The notes under the pieces are model-generated. The model made no database searches. It had not been told where the DNA came from and worked only from the letters and a program-made list of their open reading frames with translations. A stretch of DNA of 64,000 nt from Oscillospiraceae bacterium (lineage in GTDB: Bacteria; Bacillota; Clostridia; Oscillospirales; Oscillospiraceae), in assembly GCA_017398685.1 (NCBI GenBank), contig JAFQFH010000011.1:44613-108612 (forward strand), written 5' to 3'. The translations under genes and the position numbers were made by a program. Below, piece after piece: positions 1-8,612 of this stretch (position 1 is the first letter of the stretch; each line of letters opens with the position of its first letter).

Positions 1-1
1 G

Positions 2-1909
2 ATGTTTACCGTGGAATATATTGTGATTTTCCTTCTTATATCCTCCGGCAGCATAGCCGGTGCCGTATTCTGGAATAAAAGCTACGGGGAGATGCTGCCT
101 TTCACTTGCTGCTCTCTTGCGCTGGTGCTGTTTGTATTCGGCCTGCTTGGCATATTGAAGGCAGGTATTTATTTCCTGCTTTTTTCCGCGCTTGCAGTAT
201 ACCTTTTGTGTCTTGTGCGCATCATTCGCTTCCGGACTTACGGCAAAACCGCACAGCTTTTGTTTTCCCCCGGCTTTTTTATGTTTCTGGCCGTATTTGT
301 GTCCCTTTTGTACGTCAATATCGGAAGAAACGTCTATGAGTGGGACGAGCTCAGTCACTGGGCTCTTGTGGTAAAGTCCATGGCGGAATATGATGCTCTG
401 GGCAGCGCTGCCTCTTCCGGTGTCCTGTTCAAAAGCTACCCGCCCATAATGGCCTTGTTTCAGTACCTTTTTGTGCGCCTGTCCCAGCTGCAGGGCAGCC
501 CGGTATTTTCTGACTGGCTTTTGTATTTTGCCTATCAGGTATTTGCCTTGTCCTTCATTTTTCCCTTTTTCACAAAAGCGCGTATAAAAAGCCTTTTTTC
601 TTCCCTGCTCCTTTTTCTCTCCATCTGCCTTGTGCCCATGCTGCTTTTCAGTGAGTTTTATTGCTCACTGTACATTGATGCCTTTCTGGGCATTGTGGCG
701 GCCTGCGGATGGGGTATGCTTTTTTGGAGCGGAGAGGAGGAAAGCTTTTCTCTATACTCTCTGGCCTTCCTTTGCCTTTGTTCGGCGGTTCTGGTTCTGG
801 CCAAGGACGTGGGGCTTGTTCTGGCCTGTTTCCTTGCTGCCGGCTGCCTTGTAAGGATACTGCTTTGTCCCCGGAAAACAGCTGCATTTTCCCCTATTCC
901 CAGACCACTGCTCTGCGCCGCCCCGCTGCTGTCTGTAGCCCTGCCGAAGCTGCTGTGGTCACGGCATCTGGATATTTTTCAGGTAAGCAGGTCTTTTTCC
1001 AACCCTGTTGATTTCGGCGTACTTTGGAATGTGCTGCTGGGGAAAGACAGCTCCTATAAGCGGGATGTGCTGCTCAGCTATTTCAAAATCTGGTCGGAAG
1101 AGCGGCTTTCCCTTGGCGAATTTGAGCTTGAGCTGAGCTATGGGCTCATGTTTTTCCTTCTGCCTGCCGCGCTTATTTTCGCCCTGCACCTTCTTTCCGG
1201 GACGCAGCCGGAAAAGAGAGGTGAAACAAGGGTGCTTGCTGCATTGGTTCTTATACAGCATCTTGTATACGCTGCCGGGCTTTGTATAATTTACATGTTC
1301 AAATTTTCAGAATACGAGGCTTTACGGCTCGCCTCCTTTGAAAGATATATCAGCACCCTGTTCCTTCTGGAGCTTCTTCTGCTTTTCGTTGTCACGGCAA
1401 GGCTCCTTTCCCGCCTTACATGGAAAGCCCCGCTGATTTTACTTATAGTCACTCTGGCATTCTCTCCCCTTGGCACAATGCGCAGTCTGGCCAGCGGCCT
1501 GAACAAGTATATCTCCATTGAGCGGAGCATGCTGTACGGGCTGTGCTCCGACAGGATACTTGAGGAAGTTTCTGAGGGGGAGAGAATATTCCTTGTGGCG
1601 CAGGAGGACTCCGGCCATGAATATCTCCTTTTCAAGTACCGGCTGTTTCCCCACGTTTCCGAACAGAGCACAGGCTGGAGTCTGGATCCGGGCTTCACCG
1701 AGGGCGGCATCAGTCCGGAAAATATCAGTGCCGCACAGCTGTGGGAGCTTCTTGAAGAGCAGTATGACTATGTTTTTGTGTACCGAAGCAACGAATACTT
1801 CCACTCCACATACGGCCAGTTGTTCGATGAGCCTGAGAAACTGAGCGACCTGAGCTTTTTCAGGGTGGACAGGGAACAGGGTACACTCACCCACGTTTTT
1901 TCATTCTGA
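2..1909 (+). CDS. GT-C-like polytopic membrane glycosyltransferase
   Basis: A 635-residue protein with roughly a dozen hydrophobic segments in its first 500 residues and a soluble C-terminal domain of about 130 residues. Near residue 113 a YEWDELSHW sequence sits in the first extracytoplasmic loop. An acidic pair at this place is typical of GT-C enzymes (PMT/ArnT type), which move a sugar from a polyprenyl-phosphate donor to an acceptor outside the membrane. This supports a role in cell-surface glycan assembly, but donor and acceptor cannot be read. The ATG lies at base 2, so no ribosome binding site can be checked and the true start could be further upstream. It ends 11 bp before a bidirectional terminator. 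A generic polytopic membrane protein is the alternative. Confidence 0.6.
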   Translation: MFTVEYIVIFLLISSGSIAGAVFWNKSYGEMLPFTCCSLALVLFVFGLLGILKAGIYFLLFSALAVYLLCLVRIIRFRTYGKTAQLLFSPGFFMFLAVFVSLLYVNIGRNVYEWDELSHWALVVKSMAEYDALGSAASSGVLFKSYPPIMALFQYLFVRLSQLQGSPVFSDWLLYFAYQVFALSFIFPFFTKARIKSLFSSLLLFLSICLVPMLLFSEFYCSLYIDAFLGIVAACGWGMLFWSGEEESFSLYSLAFLCLCSAVLVLAKDVGLVLACFLAAGCLVRILLCPRKTAAFSPIPRPLLCAAPLLSVALPKLLWSRHLDIFQVSRSFSNPVDFGVLWNVLLGKDSSYKRDVLLSYFKIWSEERLSLGEFELELSYGLMFFLLPAALIFALHLLSGTQPEKRGETRVLAALVLIQHLVYAAGLCIIYMFKFSEYEALRLASFERYISTLFLLELLLLFVVTARLLSRLTWKAPLILLIVTLAFSPLGTMRSLASGLNKYISIERSMLYGLCSDRILEEVSEGERIFLVAQEDSGHEYLLFKYRLFPHVSEQSTGWSLDPGFTEGGISPENISAAQLWELLEEQYDYVFVYRSNEYFHSTYGQLFDEPEKLSDLSFFRVDREQGTLTHVFSF

Positions 1910-1920
1910 ATACAGCTGCA

Positions 1921-1953
1921 AAAAATCCCTGCGGATTTCTCCGCAGGGATTTT
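1921..1953. terminator. Bidirectional intrinsic terminator
   Basis: Arms 1921-1934 and 1941-1953 form a stem of about 12 bp (AATCCCTGCGG with its complement), with A-run and T-run flanks. It lies between convergent genes and can serve both strands. Confidence 0.85.
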
Positions 1954-1962
1954 GCCGTAAAA

Positions 1963-2802
1963 TCACACCATATAGTTTGTAAGAGTGCCTATGCCCTCTA
2001 TCACCACGTCCACCTTGTCGCCTTTTTCAAGCCAGCGGCGCTTGTCCTCGCGCTTTTCAAGGGCCACTCCGCTGGGAGTGCCGGTATAGATAAGGTCGCC
2101 CGGCTCAAGCTGGGTGTAACGGGAGGCGTAACTTATTATCTTAGCGCAGTCAAAGAGCATCTGGGTGGTGCTGCCGTCCTGTCTCATCTCGCCGTTGACG
2201 TAGCTTTGCACCTGTTTTCCCGCTTTGGGATCATAGCTGTCCGCCGTGACTATGACAGGGCCGCAGGGGCCAAAGCCCGGCATGGTCTTGCCGATGAGCC
2301 ACTGGCCGCTTCGCATCTGGGGGTCGCGGCAGCTGAAGTCATTGCCGCAGGTGTAGCCAAACACACAGTCCATAGCCTCATCCTCGCTTACGTTCCAGGC
2401 GGTCTTGCCCATGACGATAACAAGCTCGGCCTCATAGTCGTAACTCACTTCCCACTCGGGCAGGCAAACCTGGGCCTCATGGGGCACAAGGGCGTTGGCA
2501 AACTTGGAGAAAAGAATGGGGTACTTGGGCACATCCATCTTCACGCCGTTGGCGTGATCCACATAGTTGAGCCCCACGCACAGAAGCTTGCCGGGTTTAT
2601 TTACCACGTTGAGATATTCAGCCGCTTCAACAGTGGGGAGGCTTTCGTCTGCCGCGATTTTTTCAAGGGGAGCAAGATCAGCGCCGGAGATAAAATCATC
2701 CATTTCCAGCGTGCAGCCGGCGGCAGTGGCATCTACGAGCCCGCGATCTGTGAGCACCGCCAGATGGCATTGTCCGTCTATCTTTATATTGCAAAGCTTC
2801 AT
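1963..2802 (-). CDS. Fumarylacetoacetate hydrolase (FAH) family protein
   Basis: A 279-residue member of the FAH superfamily: metal-dependent hydrolases, decarboxylases or isomerases acting on beta-diketo or 2-oxo acids. Family landmarks are the LLCVGLNYVDHA segment, the YEAELVIVMGK metal-site segment, the GYTCGNDFSCRD loop and the C-terminal GDLIYTGTPSGV signature. The frame is open further upstream, but the ATG at 2802 is chosen because GAGGAGG lies 8 bp before it and the family begins MKLCxI. A near-consensus promoter just upstream fits this start. It is the last gene before the terminator at 1921-1953. The substrate cannot be predicted; acylpyruvate hydrolase or an oxaloacetate tautomerase-like role are both possible. 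Confidence 0.9.
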   Translation of the reverse strand: MKLCNIKIDGQCHLAVLTDRGLVDATAAGCTLEMDDFISGADLAPLEKIAADESLPTVEAAEYLNVVNKPGKLLCVGLNYVDHANGVKMDVPKYPILFSKFANALVPHEAQVCLPEWEVSYDYEAELVIVMGKTAWNVSEDEAMDCVFGYTCGNDFSCRDPQMRSGQWLIGKTMPGFGPCGPVIVTADSYDPKAGKQVQSYVNGEMRQDGSTTQMLFDCAKIISYASRYTQLEPGDLIYTGTPSGVALEKREDKRRWLEKGDKVDVVIEGIGTLTNYMV

Positions 2803-2832
2803 TGGGTGTTCCTCCTCTTGTTTGTTTAGAAG

Positions 2833-2861
2833 ATTATACACCTCCACTTTGGATATATCAA
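2833..2861 (-). promoter_or_regulatory. Sigma-A promoter of the FAH-family gene
   Basis: On the minus strand the -35 is TTGATA (2861-2856), the spacer 17 bp and the -10 TATAAT (2838-2833). The -35 overlaps the end of spoIIR, so the FAH gene can be transcribed on its own. Confidence 0.7.
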
Positions 2862-3457
2862 TTGTTTTCAAAAAAGGCTTTCAGCCCGCTCCACAGCTCC
2901 ATGCTGCGAAAGGCCAACCTGTAGCCATTCTCCTGCTTCATCAGGGCGATATCCTCCGAGCTTATGGCAGGGTAGGCGCTCTCGGCCAGCACCGTCTGGG
3001 TACAAAGAGGCGGAAACACCACACACCACCAGTTCTGCCCCTCTCCCGCGCCCAGAGTGACCCGCAGCGAACGGTACTCACCGGCGGGCAGGGCAAGGTC
3101 TTCATACTGCCGGGTGGGATATCGCTCCGTAGAGAGGCTTACGCTGACAGCCCGCCCCTGAGAGGCTTTGCGGGCAGCTCCCGCTATGCCGTCCATGTTC
3201 TCCATGATGAGCGCTTCCGCTCCCCTGCTGTCAGCCGCAGTCTCCAGTATGGGCTCCAGATAGGCCAGAACCGCATTGCGCACATCCAGCTTTATCTGCT
3301 GCTCGGAGTCATCGTCTGAGTGGGCCAGTACGTGAAGCCGCACAAGCTTTCCGCTGAGCGCATCCTGCCGTCCCTGAGCCCAGGTTCCGGTGCAAAGCGC
3401 CACAGAAAGGGCCACAAGAACCGCAGCTTCCCAAATTCTGAGTTTATCCTTGAACAT
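2858..3457 (-). CDS. spoIIR: Stage II sporulation protein R
   Basis: SpoIIR is the secreted forespore signal that triggers SpoIIGA processing of pro-sigma-E in the mother cell. The 199-residue protein has a hydrophobic N-terminus (about residues 10-27, signal peptide or anchor). The family signature follows: VRLHVLAHSDDDSEQQIKLD (about 39-58), then VRNAVL, and a WWCVVFPPLC motif around residue 142. Length and motif order match the family. AAAGG precedes the ATG. It is transcribed away from the ispE terminator and presumably has its own forespore (sigma-F) promoter, which I could not pin down. It is direct evidence for an endospore-forming lineage. Confidence 0.95.
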   Translation of the reverse strand: MFKDKLRIWEAAVLVALSVALCTGTWAQGRQDALSGKLVRLHVLAHSDDDSEQQIKLDVRNAVLAYLEPILETAADSRGAEALIMENMDGIAGAARKASQGRAVSVSLSTERYPTRQYEDLALPAGEYRSLRVTLGAGEGQNWWCVVFPPLCTQTVLAESAYPAISSEDIALMKQENGYRLAFRSMELWSGLKAFFENN

Positions 3458-3500
3458 GTTAATATTACCTTTCTATGTAGAATAGACTTTGAATGTAAAA

Positions 3501-3532
3501 AGAAAACCACCGGAGTTTTTCGCTCCGGTGGG
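3501..3532 (-). terminator. Terminator of the GH13-ispE operon
   Basis: Nine-bp perfect arms 3507-3515 and 3523-3531 (CCACCGGAG/CTCCGGTGG). Read on the minus strand they are followed by a T-rich run, just after ispE. Confidence 0.8.
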
Positions 3533-3547
3533 ATTATTGACCGTATT

Positions 3548-4417
3548 TCAGTTTTCTATACTCACGGGCTTTGCCACACAGCTGAATGGACACAGCCCTT
3601 CCATGGCCTCAAGAGCCTTATTCGCGGCAGTTTCATCCTCGTAAACACCAAAGACGGCCGAGCCTGTGCCTGTCATCATGGCGCTGATAGCACCGTTATC
3701 CAAAAGTGCGCCCTTTATTTCGCCCACGCTTCTCATTCGCCTGTCGTCCACATCCTCAAAGACATTGTACATCCTGCGGCAGATGCGGACAAGGTCCCCA
3801 TCCTCAAGAGCCTGGATAATGCCCTGAGTGTCCGGATGGCGGCGCATGGGGCAGGCGTCGAGCTTCTTGAAAAGCTCCGGCGTGGAGATGGAAAACTCCG
3901 GCTTACAGATGACAAAGCTGCACTCGGGCATAGGGGGAAGGGGACTTAATATCTCGCCCCTACCCTGGGCCAGCGCTGTACCGCCCATGACGCAGAAAGG
4001 CACGTCCGAACCCACATCCGCACCCAGCTCCATCAGCTTTTCAAGGGAGAACTTCCTGTCGTAGAGCTTGTTCAGGCCCCTGAGCACAGCCGCAGCATCG
4101 GCAGAACCGCCCGCCATGCCCGCGCCCACGGGGATACGCTTTTGCATGTCAATATGGGCGCCTGTGTTCTCCTCACCCAGCTCTTTGAAAAAGCGGATGG
4201 CCGCCTTAACCGCCAGATTCCGCTCGTCGGCAGGGATAAAGCGAAGATTACTGGCAGCGGACATCCTGCCCTCGGAGTTGAGGACAATATGTATATCATC
4301 CCAGAGTGTGACGGTCTGCATGACCATCAGCATATCATGGTAGCCGTCGGCGCGGCTGTCCATCACGTCAAGGGATATATTAAGCTTTGCATAGGCCTTT
4401 TCTCTTATCTCTTTCAT
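3548..4417 (-). CDS. ispE: 4-diphosphocytidyl-2-C-methyl-D-erythritol kinase
   Basis: IspE phosphorylates the 2-hydroxyl of CDP-methylerythritol in the MEP isoprenoid pathway. The 289-residue protein starts with the family signature AYAKLNISLDV (about 8-18) and carries the GHMP-kinase ATP loop PVGAGMAGGSADAA (96-109). MMTGTGSAVFGV near the C-terminus is the third GHMP motif. Length is normal for the family. Its ATG overlaps the stop of the upstream GH13 gene (ATGA, 4 bp), so translation is probably coupled even though the two functions are unrelated. A strong terminator follows. Confidence 0.97.
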   Translation of the reverse strand: MKEIREKAYAKLNISLDVMDSRADGYHDMLMVMQTVTLWDDIHIVLNSEGRMSAASNLRFIPADERNLAVKAAIRFFKELGEENTGAHIDMQKRIPVGAGMAGGSADAAAVLRGLNKLYDRKFSLEKLMELGADVGSDVPFCVMGGTALAQGRGEILSPLPPMPECSFVICKPEFSISTPELFKKLDACPMRRHPDTQGIIQALEDGDLVRICRRMYNVFEDVDDRRMRSVGEIKGALLDNGAISAMMTGTGSAVFGVYEDETAANKALEAMEGLCPFSCVAKPVSIEN

Positions 4418-6102
4418 GGCTCATCCTCGTACAAATATACTCTCAGCTCGTAGGGTCTGGTGGTGAAGCCGTTGGCAATGATAAAGTTGTGCTCGTAGTT
4501 GGACAAAACAAGCTTCCCCTTTTCAAGCGCATAGTACTCCGGCAGCTCAAAGCGTACAAGTTCATTGGTAAATGAGCATATTACCAGAAGCTTTTTACCC
4601 TGATAGTGCCTTTCGTACACGTAAAGCTGCTCATTTTCGTGCATAAGCTCATTATAAGTGCCATAGAGCACAATGGGGTTATCTTTTCTGAAGCGCAGGA
4701 GCTTTCTGTAGAAGTTGAGGATGGAGCTGGGGTCCTTCTCCTCGGCTTCAACATTTATCTGATGGTAGTTGGGATTTACGTAGAACCAGGGCGCCACTCT
4801 GCTGAAGCCCGCGTTTGCCGCCGATGACCACTGCATTGGCGTTCTGGCATTCTCCCTTGTGCGGCTTTGCACCAGCTTCAAAACAGCGGCCTTGCCCATA
4901 AGCTTTGATGCGATGCGGGCTGCGTTGAAGCTCATCACATCCCTGTACATTTCAAGCCTTGGCAGCTGGATATTCAGCATGCCTATCTCCTGCCCCTGAT
5001 ACACAAAAGGCGTGCCCCGCTGCAAAATGTACATAGCGGCCAGCATCTTGCCGCTCTCTGTGCGGTAGACCTCACTGCCGTAGCGGCTTATGATTCGGGG
5101 ATGGTCGTGGTTTTCTATGTAAAGGGCGTTCCATGCCTTGCCCTCCAGCTTCAGCTGCCAGTCGGTAAAAGCCTTCTTCATCTTTTTAAGGTCAAAGGGC
5201 CGGGGAATGTAGTCGGTCATAAGGCAGTCGGCTTCCATGTGGGAAAAGGCTATCATCTCGTCAAGCACCTTGTCGGGGCCTTCCGTCACATAGCGCAGGG
5301 CAATGTCCGCATCGGTCATGGGGCTTTCGCCTACGGTGAAGCAGTCATAGTAATCAAAGACATCCCTTTTGAACTCTTTGAGATAGTCATGGACCTTGGG
5401 CAGGTTTGAAAAGTGCTTCATGCCGTTGGCCATGGGGATTTTGGGATAGCTTGAGGGCAGGCCGGGAGTCTTGGAGATGAAGGTTATCACATCCTCCCTG
5501 AAGCCGTCCACTCCCATGTCCAGCCAGAAACGCAGTATCTTCTTGACTTCCTCACGGACCTTGGGATTGTCCATATTCAGATCCGGCTGTTTTCTGGCGA
5601 ACAAATGGAGATAATATTCGTCCAAATGACTGTCATACTCCCAGGCACCGCCTTCAAACATACTGGTCCAGTTGTTGGGCGGCTGCATCTTGCCGCGGAC
5701 GGTTCTGCCGGGGCGCCAGTAGTAATAGTCGTGATAGGGGTTATTTTTGCTGCGGCGGCTCTCTTTGAACCATGGATGTTCATCCGATGTGTGGTTTATG
5801 ACCAGATCCATAAACACCCGAAGTCCCCTGTCGTGGGCCCCATCCAGCACCTTTCTGAATATGTCCAGATCGCCGAAATCCGGGTGTATATCCATATAGT
5901 CGGAGATATCGTAGCCGTAGTCGGCATTGGGCGAGGGGTAGAGGGGCGAGAACCATATGGCGTCCACGTTCAGGCTTTTGATATAGTCAAGCTTTTCCAG
6001 CACGCCCCAAAGATCGCCTATGCCATCGCCGTTGCCGTCGCAAAAGCTTCTGGGCCAGATCTGATACACCGCCATTTCCTTATACCACTGTGTTCCTGCC
6101 AT
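4414..6102 (-). CDS. GH13 alpha-glucosidase (oligo-1,6-glucosidase-like)
   Basis: A 562-residue cytoplasmic glycoside hydrolase family 13 enzyme that cleaves short alpha-glucosides. The N-terminus has the typical YQIWPRSFCDGNGDGIGDL stretch of the oligo-1,6-glucosidase/trehalose-6-phosphate hydrolase subgroup. Catalytic residues are visible: nucleophile D204 in GFREDV, acid/base E259 in TVGES, and D333 in IENHDHPR. DLVINHTSDEHPWF (around 99-112) is the conserved region I. The start at 6102 is chosen over an upstream in-frame ATG because GGAGGG precedes it and the family begins here. There is no signal peptide. The stop overlaps ispE. Exact linkage specificity cannot be assigned. Confidence 0.93.
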   Translation of the reverse strand: MAGTQWYKEMAVYQIWPRSFCDGNGDGIGDLWGVLEKLDYIKSLNVDAIWFSPLYPSPNADYGYDISDYMDIHPDFGDLDIFRKVLDGAHDRGLRVFMDLVINHTSDEHPWFKESRRSKNNPYHDYYYWRPGRTVRGKMQPPNNWTSMFEGGAWEYDSHLDEYYLHLFARKQPDLNMDNPKVREEVKKILRFWLDMGVDGFREDVITFISKTPGLPSSYPKIPMANGMKHFSNLPKVHDYLKEFKRDVFDYYDCFTVGESPMTDADIALRYVTEGPDKVLDEMIAFSHMEADCLMTDYIPRPFDLKKMKKAFTDWQLKLEGKAWNALYIENHDHPRIISRYGSEVYRTESGKMLAAMYILQRGTPFVYQGQEIGMLNIQLPRLEMYRDVMSFNAARIASKLMGKAAVLKLVQSRTRENARTPMQWSSAANAGFSRVAPWFYVNPNYHQINVEAEEKDPSSILNFYRKLLRFRKDNPIVLYGTYNELMHENEQLYVYERHYQGKKLLVICSFTNELVRFELPEYYALEKGKLVLSNYEHNFIIANGFTTRPYELRVYLYEDEP

Positions 6103-6133
6103 GGCTCTCCCTCCTGTTTTCGGTATTTGATTT

Positions 6134-6162
6134 ATTCTAGCACAAATCAAAACCGCTCACAA
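6134..6162 (-). promoter_or_regulatory. Probable promoter of the GH13-ispE operon
   Basis: Minus strand: TTGTGA (6162-6157), 17-bp spacer, TAGAAT (6139-6134), about 32 bp upstream of the GH13 start. Four of six -35 bases and five of six -10 bases match consensus. Confidence 0.5.
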
Positions 6163-6288
6163 CTGTCAAGCTGTTAATGCCTGTAAAAAATCGCGCCCCG
6201 TTGGATTTCAAAACTGTCAGTTGACAAATTGCCGCCATTTGTGCAACAATAATATTTACTTTCATTTGATTGGAAGGACAGTAAAATT

Positions 6289-7770
6289 ATGAAAAAGAAA
6301 CTGATTTCACTTATAATATGCGCCCTTGTGACGGCCGCTCTGCTGCCCGCTGCCTTTGCCATAAGCGTTGTGCCTGTGGCCCAGGGCTCTGCAGGCCAGG
6401 TCTACACCTCGGCGGATATGGACTGCTACGTGGGCGATCCTGCTCTGGTGACCGCCGCAGTGATGGGCGATGGCTCGTTCTGCCAGTACCAGTGGTTTGT
6501 CAGCTACACAAATCAGGGCAATGACGGCACGCCTGTCCCCGGTGCCAATGCTGCCGACTACGTACCTGATACCTCCGTTCCCGGCACATATTACTATTAC
6601 TGCATGGTGTCAGATCCCTACGGGGCAGCGCTCTTCTCCCAGCCCATCCGGATAACTGTGCATGACCTTGCGGTAACCGGTATTTCCATAGCCTCCATGC
6701 CATATAAGACCACCTTCAACGAGGGAGACTATCTGGATGCTGCCGGACTTACCATCATTGCCCGTATGTCCAACGGCTCCGAGCGAATTGTCAATGCCGG
6801 GTATCAGCTCAGTCCCACCCAGTTTGTGCAGATAGGGCCCCAGAACGTTACCGTGATATACGGGGGATACAGCTGCACCTTCCCGGTTATCGTCCAGAGC
6901 CTTGAGCAGAGCATTACCGGCATTGGTATGGTCAGTCTCCCCTTCAAGACCGAGTACAATGTGGGCGACTATCTGGATACCAGCGGCCTTGTTTTCCGGG
7001 TTTACACCACGGACGGCTATAAGGACATGAACACGGACTTCACCTGTGAGCCCATGATGCTGAGCACTTCCGGCAGCCAGACCATCACCCTTATCTATAA
7101 GAACCGGACCTGCACCTTCAATGTGACGGTCAAGGGCGGGGCAAAGCTTCTGGAAGTGACCTCCACCCCCAGAAAGCTCAGCTACAATGTGGGTGAAAGC
7201 CTGGACACCGCTGGGCTTGTGCTGAAAATAAGCGACGGGGTCAACAGCCAGATCATATCCTCCGGCTTCAGCTGTGAGCCTACCGTGTTCAGCTCTGAGG
7301 GTACGCAGGTGGTTAAGGTCAGGTACAACGATCTTCTGGCCACCTTCACCGTAAAGGTCAACTCGGGGAATACGGCTGCCGGCACTGTTACATCAAAGCC
7401 TGTTGTCACGGCAAATCCCGCAGTTACCACAGCTCCTGTCACGGAAAATGCCCAGCCCAGCCCCTCACCCAGCGCCACACCCAGACCGCCCCGCATTGAC
7501 CACGATGCCTATGAGACACGTTCCAACCGCAGCACCCTTGTGGTGGTGATGATAATATGCATTATTGCCCTTATAATTCTCGGTGCGCTGATGGTGCTGA
7601 TGAACACCGGCGCTCTTGAACGGCTGAAAGCCATGTTCCAAAAATCCTCTCCCCGCCGCCAGGATCGCTACAGAGACGGCTACTACGAGCCAAGCGAATG
7701 GGAAAACGACAGACGCGATTATGAGCAGCGCAGCCGTGACGAGGACAGATACTGGCGCGATCGGGATTAA
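6289..7770 (+). CDS. Membrane-anchored surface protein with Big_3 Ig-like repeats
   Basis: A 493-residue protein with a signal peptide (1-24), an N-terminal Ig-like region (about 30-125) and three bacterial Ig-like repeats of the Big_3 type (about 129-203, 210-282, 288-357). Each repeat carries the same Y/F-N-x-G-D/E-x-LD-x-x-GL core. A Thr/Pro/Ser linker (360-402), one transmembrane helix (about 416-437) and a strongly charged Arg/Asp/Glu/Tyr tail on the cytoplasmic side follow. This predicts a type I membrane protein with its repeats on the cell surface, for adhesion or wall contact. GGAAGGA precedes the ATG. No enzymatic domain is visible. The intracellular tail is unusual for an adhesin, which would normally end in a sortase motif. 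Confidence 0.8.
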   Translation: MKKKLISLIICALVTAALLPAAFAISVVPVAQGSAGQVYTSADMDCYVGDPALVTAAVMGDGSFCQYQWFVSYTNQGNDGTPVPGANAADYVPDTSVPGTYYYYCMVSDPYGAALFSQPIRITVHDLAVTGISIASMPYKTTFNEGDYLDAAGLTIIARMSNGSERIVNAGYQLSPTQFVQIGPQNVTVIYGGYSCTFPVIVQSLEQSITGIGMVSLPFKTEYNVGDYLDTSGLVFRVYTTDGYKDMNTDFTCEPMMLSTSGSQTITLIYKNRTCTFNVTVKGGAKLLEVTSTPRKLSYNVGESLDTAGLVLKISDGVNSQIISSGFSCEPTVFSSEGTQVVKVRYNDLLATFTVKVNSGNTAAGTVTSKPVVTANPAVTTAPVTENAQPSPSPSATPRPPRIDHDAYETRSNRSTLVVVMIICIIALIILGALMVLMNTGALERLKAMFQKSSPRRQDRYRDGYYEPSEWENDRRDYEQRSRDEDRYWRDRD

Positions 7771-7780
7771 ACGACACAAA

Positions 7781-7822
7781 CAGCCCTGCCAAAGCCTTTT
7801 TGGCAGGGCTGCCAGAGAAAAT
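7781..7822 (+). terminator. Intrinsic terminator after the Big_3 protein
   Basis: Perfect 11-bp arms 7781-7791 and 7801-7811 (CAGCCCTGCCA/TGGCAGGGCTG). The T-rich tract begins about 10 bp later. Confidence 0.7.
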
Positions 7823-7856
7823 TTTATTTTTTTCAAAACTTTTTCTTTAAAGGATA

Positions 7857-7886
7857 TTGACAGTCCTTGCAAAAATATGTTATTAT
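7857..7886 (+). promoter_or_regulatory. Promoter of the tRNA operon
   Basis: TTGACA (7857-7862), 18-bp spacer, TATTAT (7881-7886), 29 bp before the first tRNA. It is the only promoter seen for the five-tRNA cluster. Confidence 0.75.
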
Positions 7887-7914
7887 CTCAAGGCTGAATG
7901 TGGAAACGACCCAT

Positions 7915-7988
7915 GCGGGTGTAGTTCAATGGTAGAACACCAGCCTTCCAAGCTGGATACGTGGGTTCGATTCCCATCACCCGCTCCA
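7915..7988 (+). tRNA. tRNA-Gly (TCC)
   Basis: Full cloverleaf with acceptor GCGGGTG/CACCCGC, anticodon loop CTTCCAA (TCC) and T loop TTCGATT. CCA is encoded at 7986-7988. Confidence 0.97.
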
Positions 7989-8008
7989 AGTACTTGTCGC
8001 TTAGATAC

Positions 8009-8085
8009 GCGCCAATAGCTCAGCAGGATAGAGCAACTGCCTTCTAAGCAGTAGGTCGGGAGTTCGAATCTCTCTTGGCGTGCCA
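8009..8085 (+). tRNA. tRNA-Arg (TCT)
   Basis: Acceptor GCGCCAA pairs with TTGGCGT (one G-T pair). The anticodon loop is CTTCTAA (TCT), the T loop TTCGAAT, and CCA is encoded. Confidence 0.97.
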
Positions 8086-8121
8086 GGTATATTCACCCGA
8101 AAGGGTTTTATATAAATATGC

Positions 8122-8198
8122 GGTGGGATTAGCTCAGTTGGCAGAGCACCGGATTGTGGTTCCGGGTGTCGTGGGTTCGAGCCCCATATCCCACCCCA
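8122..8198 (+). tRNA. tRNA-His (GTG)
   Basis: Acceptor GTGGGAT/ATCCCAC, with the extra 5' G (8122) opposite C73 that marks tRNA-His. The anticodon loop is TTGTGGT (GTG), and CCA is encoded. Confidence 0.97.
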
Positions 8199-8210
8199 CA
8201 TAAAAGCTTC

Positions 8211-8236
8211 GAGGCCGGCAGTGCCGGCCTCTTTGT
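8211..8236 (+). terminator. GC-rich hairpin inside the tRNA operon
   Basis: Nine-bp perfect arms 8211-8219 and 8223-8231 (GAGGCCGGC/GCCGGCCTC) with a 3-nt loop and a short T run. It may be a partial terminator or a processing signal between tRNA-His and tRNA-Gln. Confidence 0.6.
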
Positions 8237-8254
8237 GTAAGACCTTACAAATAT

Positions 8255-8328
8255 TGGGATGTAGTGTAATGGTAACACACCGGACTTTGACTCCGATATA
8301 GTGGGTTCGAGTCCCGCCATCCCAGCCA
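8255..8328 (+). tRNA. tRNA-Gln (TTG)
   Basis: Acceptor TGGGATG/CATCCCA, anticodon loop CTTTGAC (TTG), T loop TTCGAGT, encoded CCA. Confidence 0.97.
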
Positions 8329-8408
8329 CTGCGTCAGAGGAAGCTCGGCTCGCTCCGCTTCCGTCAGGTGTGACGAAAGCTGCGCTTGTCCTCCCTTCCT
8401 CTTCCTTT

Positions 8409-8436
8409 TCAACTCAAAGCCAAGGCTTTGAGTTGA
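8409..8436. repeat. Palindromic hairpin with CAACTCAAA core, copy 1
   Basis: Perfect 13-bp arms 8409-8421 and 8424-8436 between tRNA-Gln and tRNA-Lys. The CAACTCAAA core recurs in a second hairpin at 8613-8647. Bases 8329-8408 between tRNA-Gln and this hairpin are GC-rich and hold no gene. Confidence 0.7.
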
Positions 8437-8451
8437 TGAAAAATTTTATTT

Positions 8452-8527
8452 GCCCCAGTAGCTCAGTAGGCAGAGCACCTGCCTTTTAAGCAGGGTGTCC
8501 GGAGTTCGAATCTCCGCTGGAGCACCA
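8452..8527 (+). tRNA. tRNA-Lys (TTT)
   Basis: Acceptor GCCCCAG/CTGGAGC (with one G-less-stable pair), anticodon loop CTTTTAA (TTT), T loop TTCGAAT, encoded CCA. Parts of its 3' half are repeated downstream at 8668-8682 (inverted) and 8761-8783 (direct). Confidence 0.96.
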
Positions 8528-8555
8528 CGTCAGAGCTGATTACGCTCTGCTCAAA

Positions 8556-8587
8556 AACAGCCGTTTCGTAGGAGCGGCTGTTTTTTC
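8556..8587 (+). terminator. Terminator of the tRNA operon
   Basis: Arms 8556-8563 and 8575-8582 (AACAGCCG/CGGCTGTT) followed by a run of T, 28 bp after tRNA-Lys. Confidence 0.8.
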
Positions 8588-8612
8588 GTCTGAGCTTCAT
8601 CGCTCTTCCTCT

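Noticed and set aside
2803-2871. An N-terminally longer form of the FAH-family protein
   Set aside because: The extra 23 codons overlap the promoter and the ribosome binding site that fit the ATG at 2802, and the family starts there.
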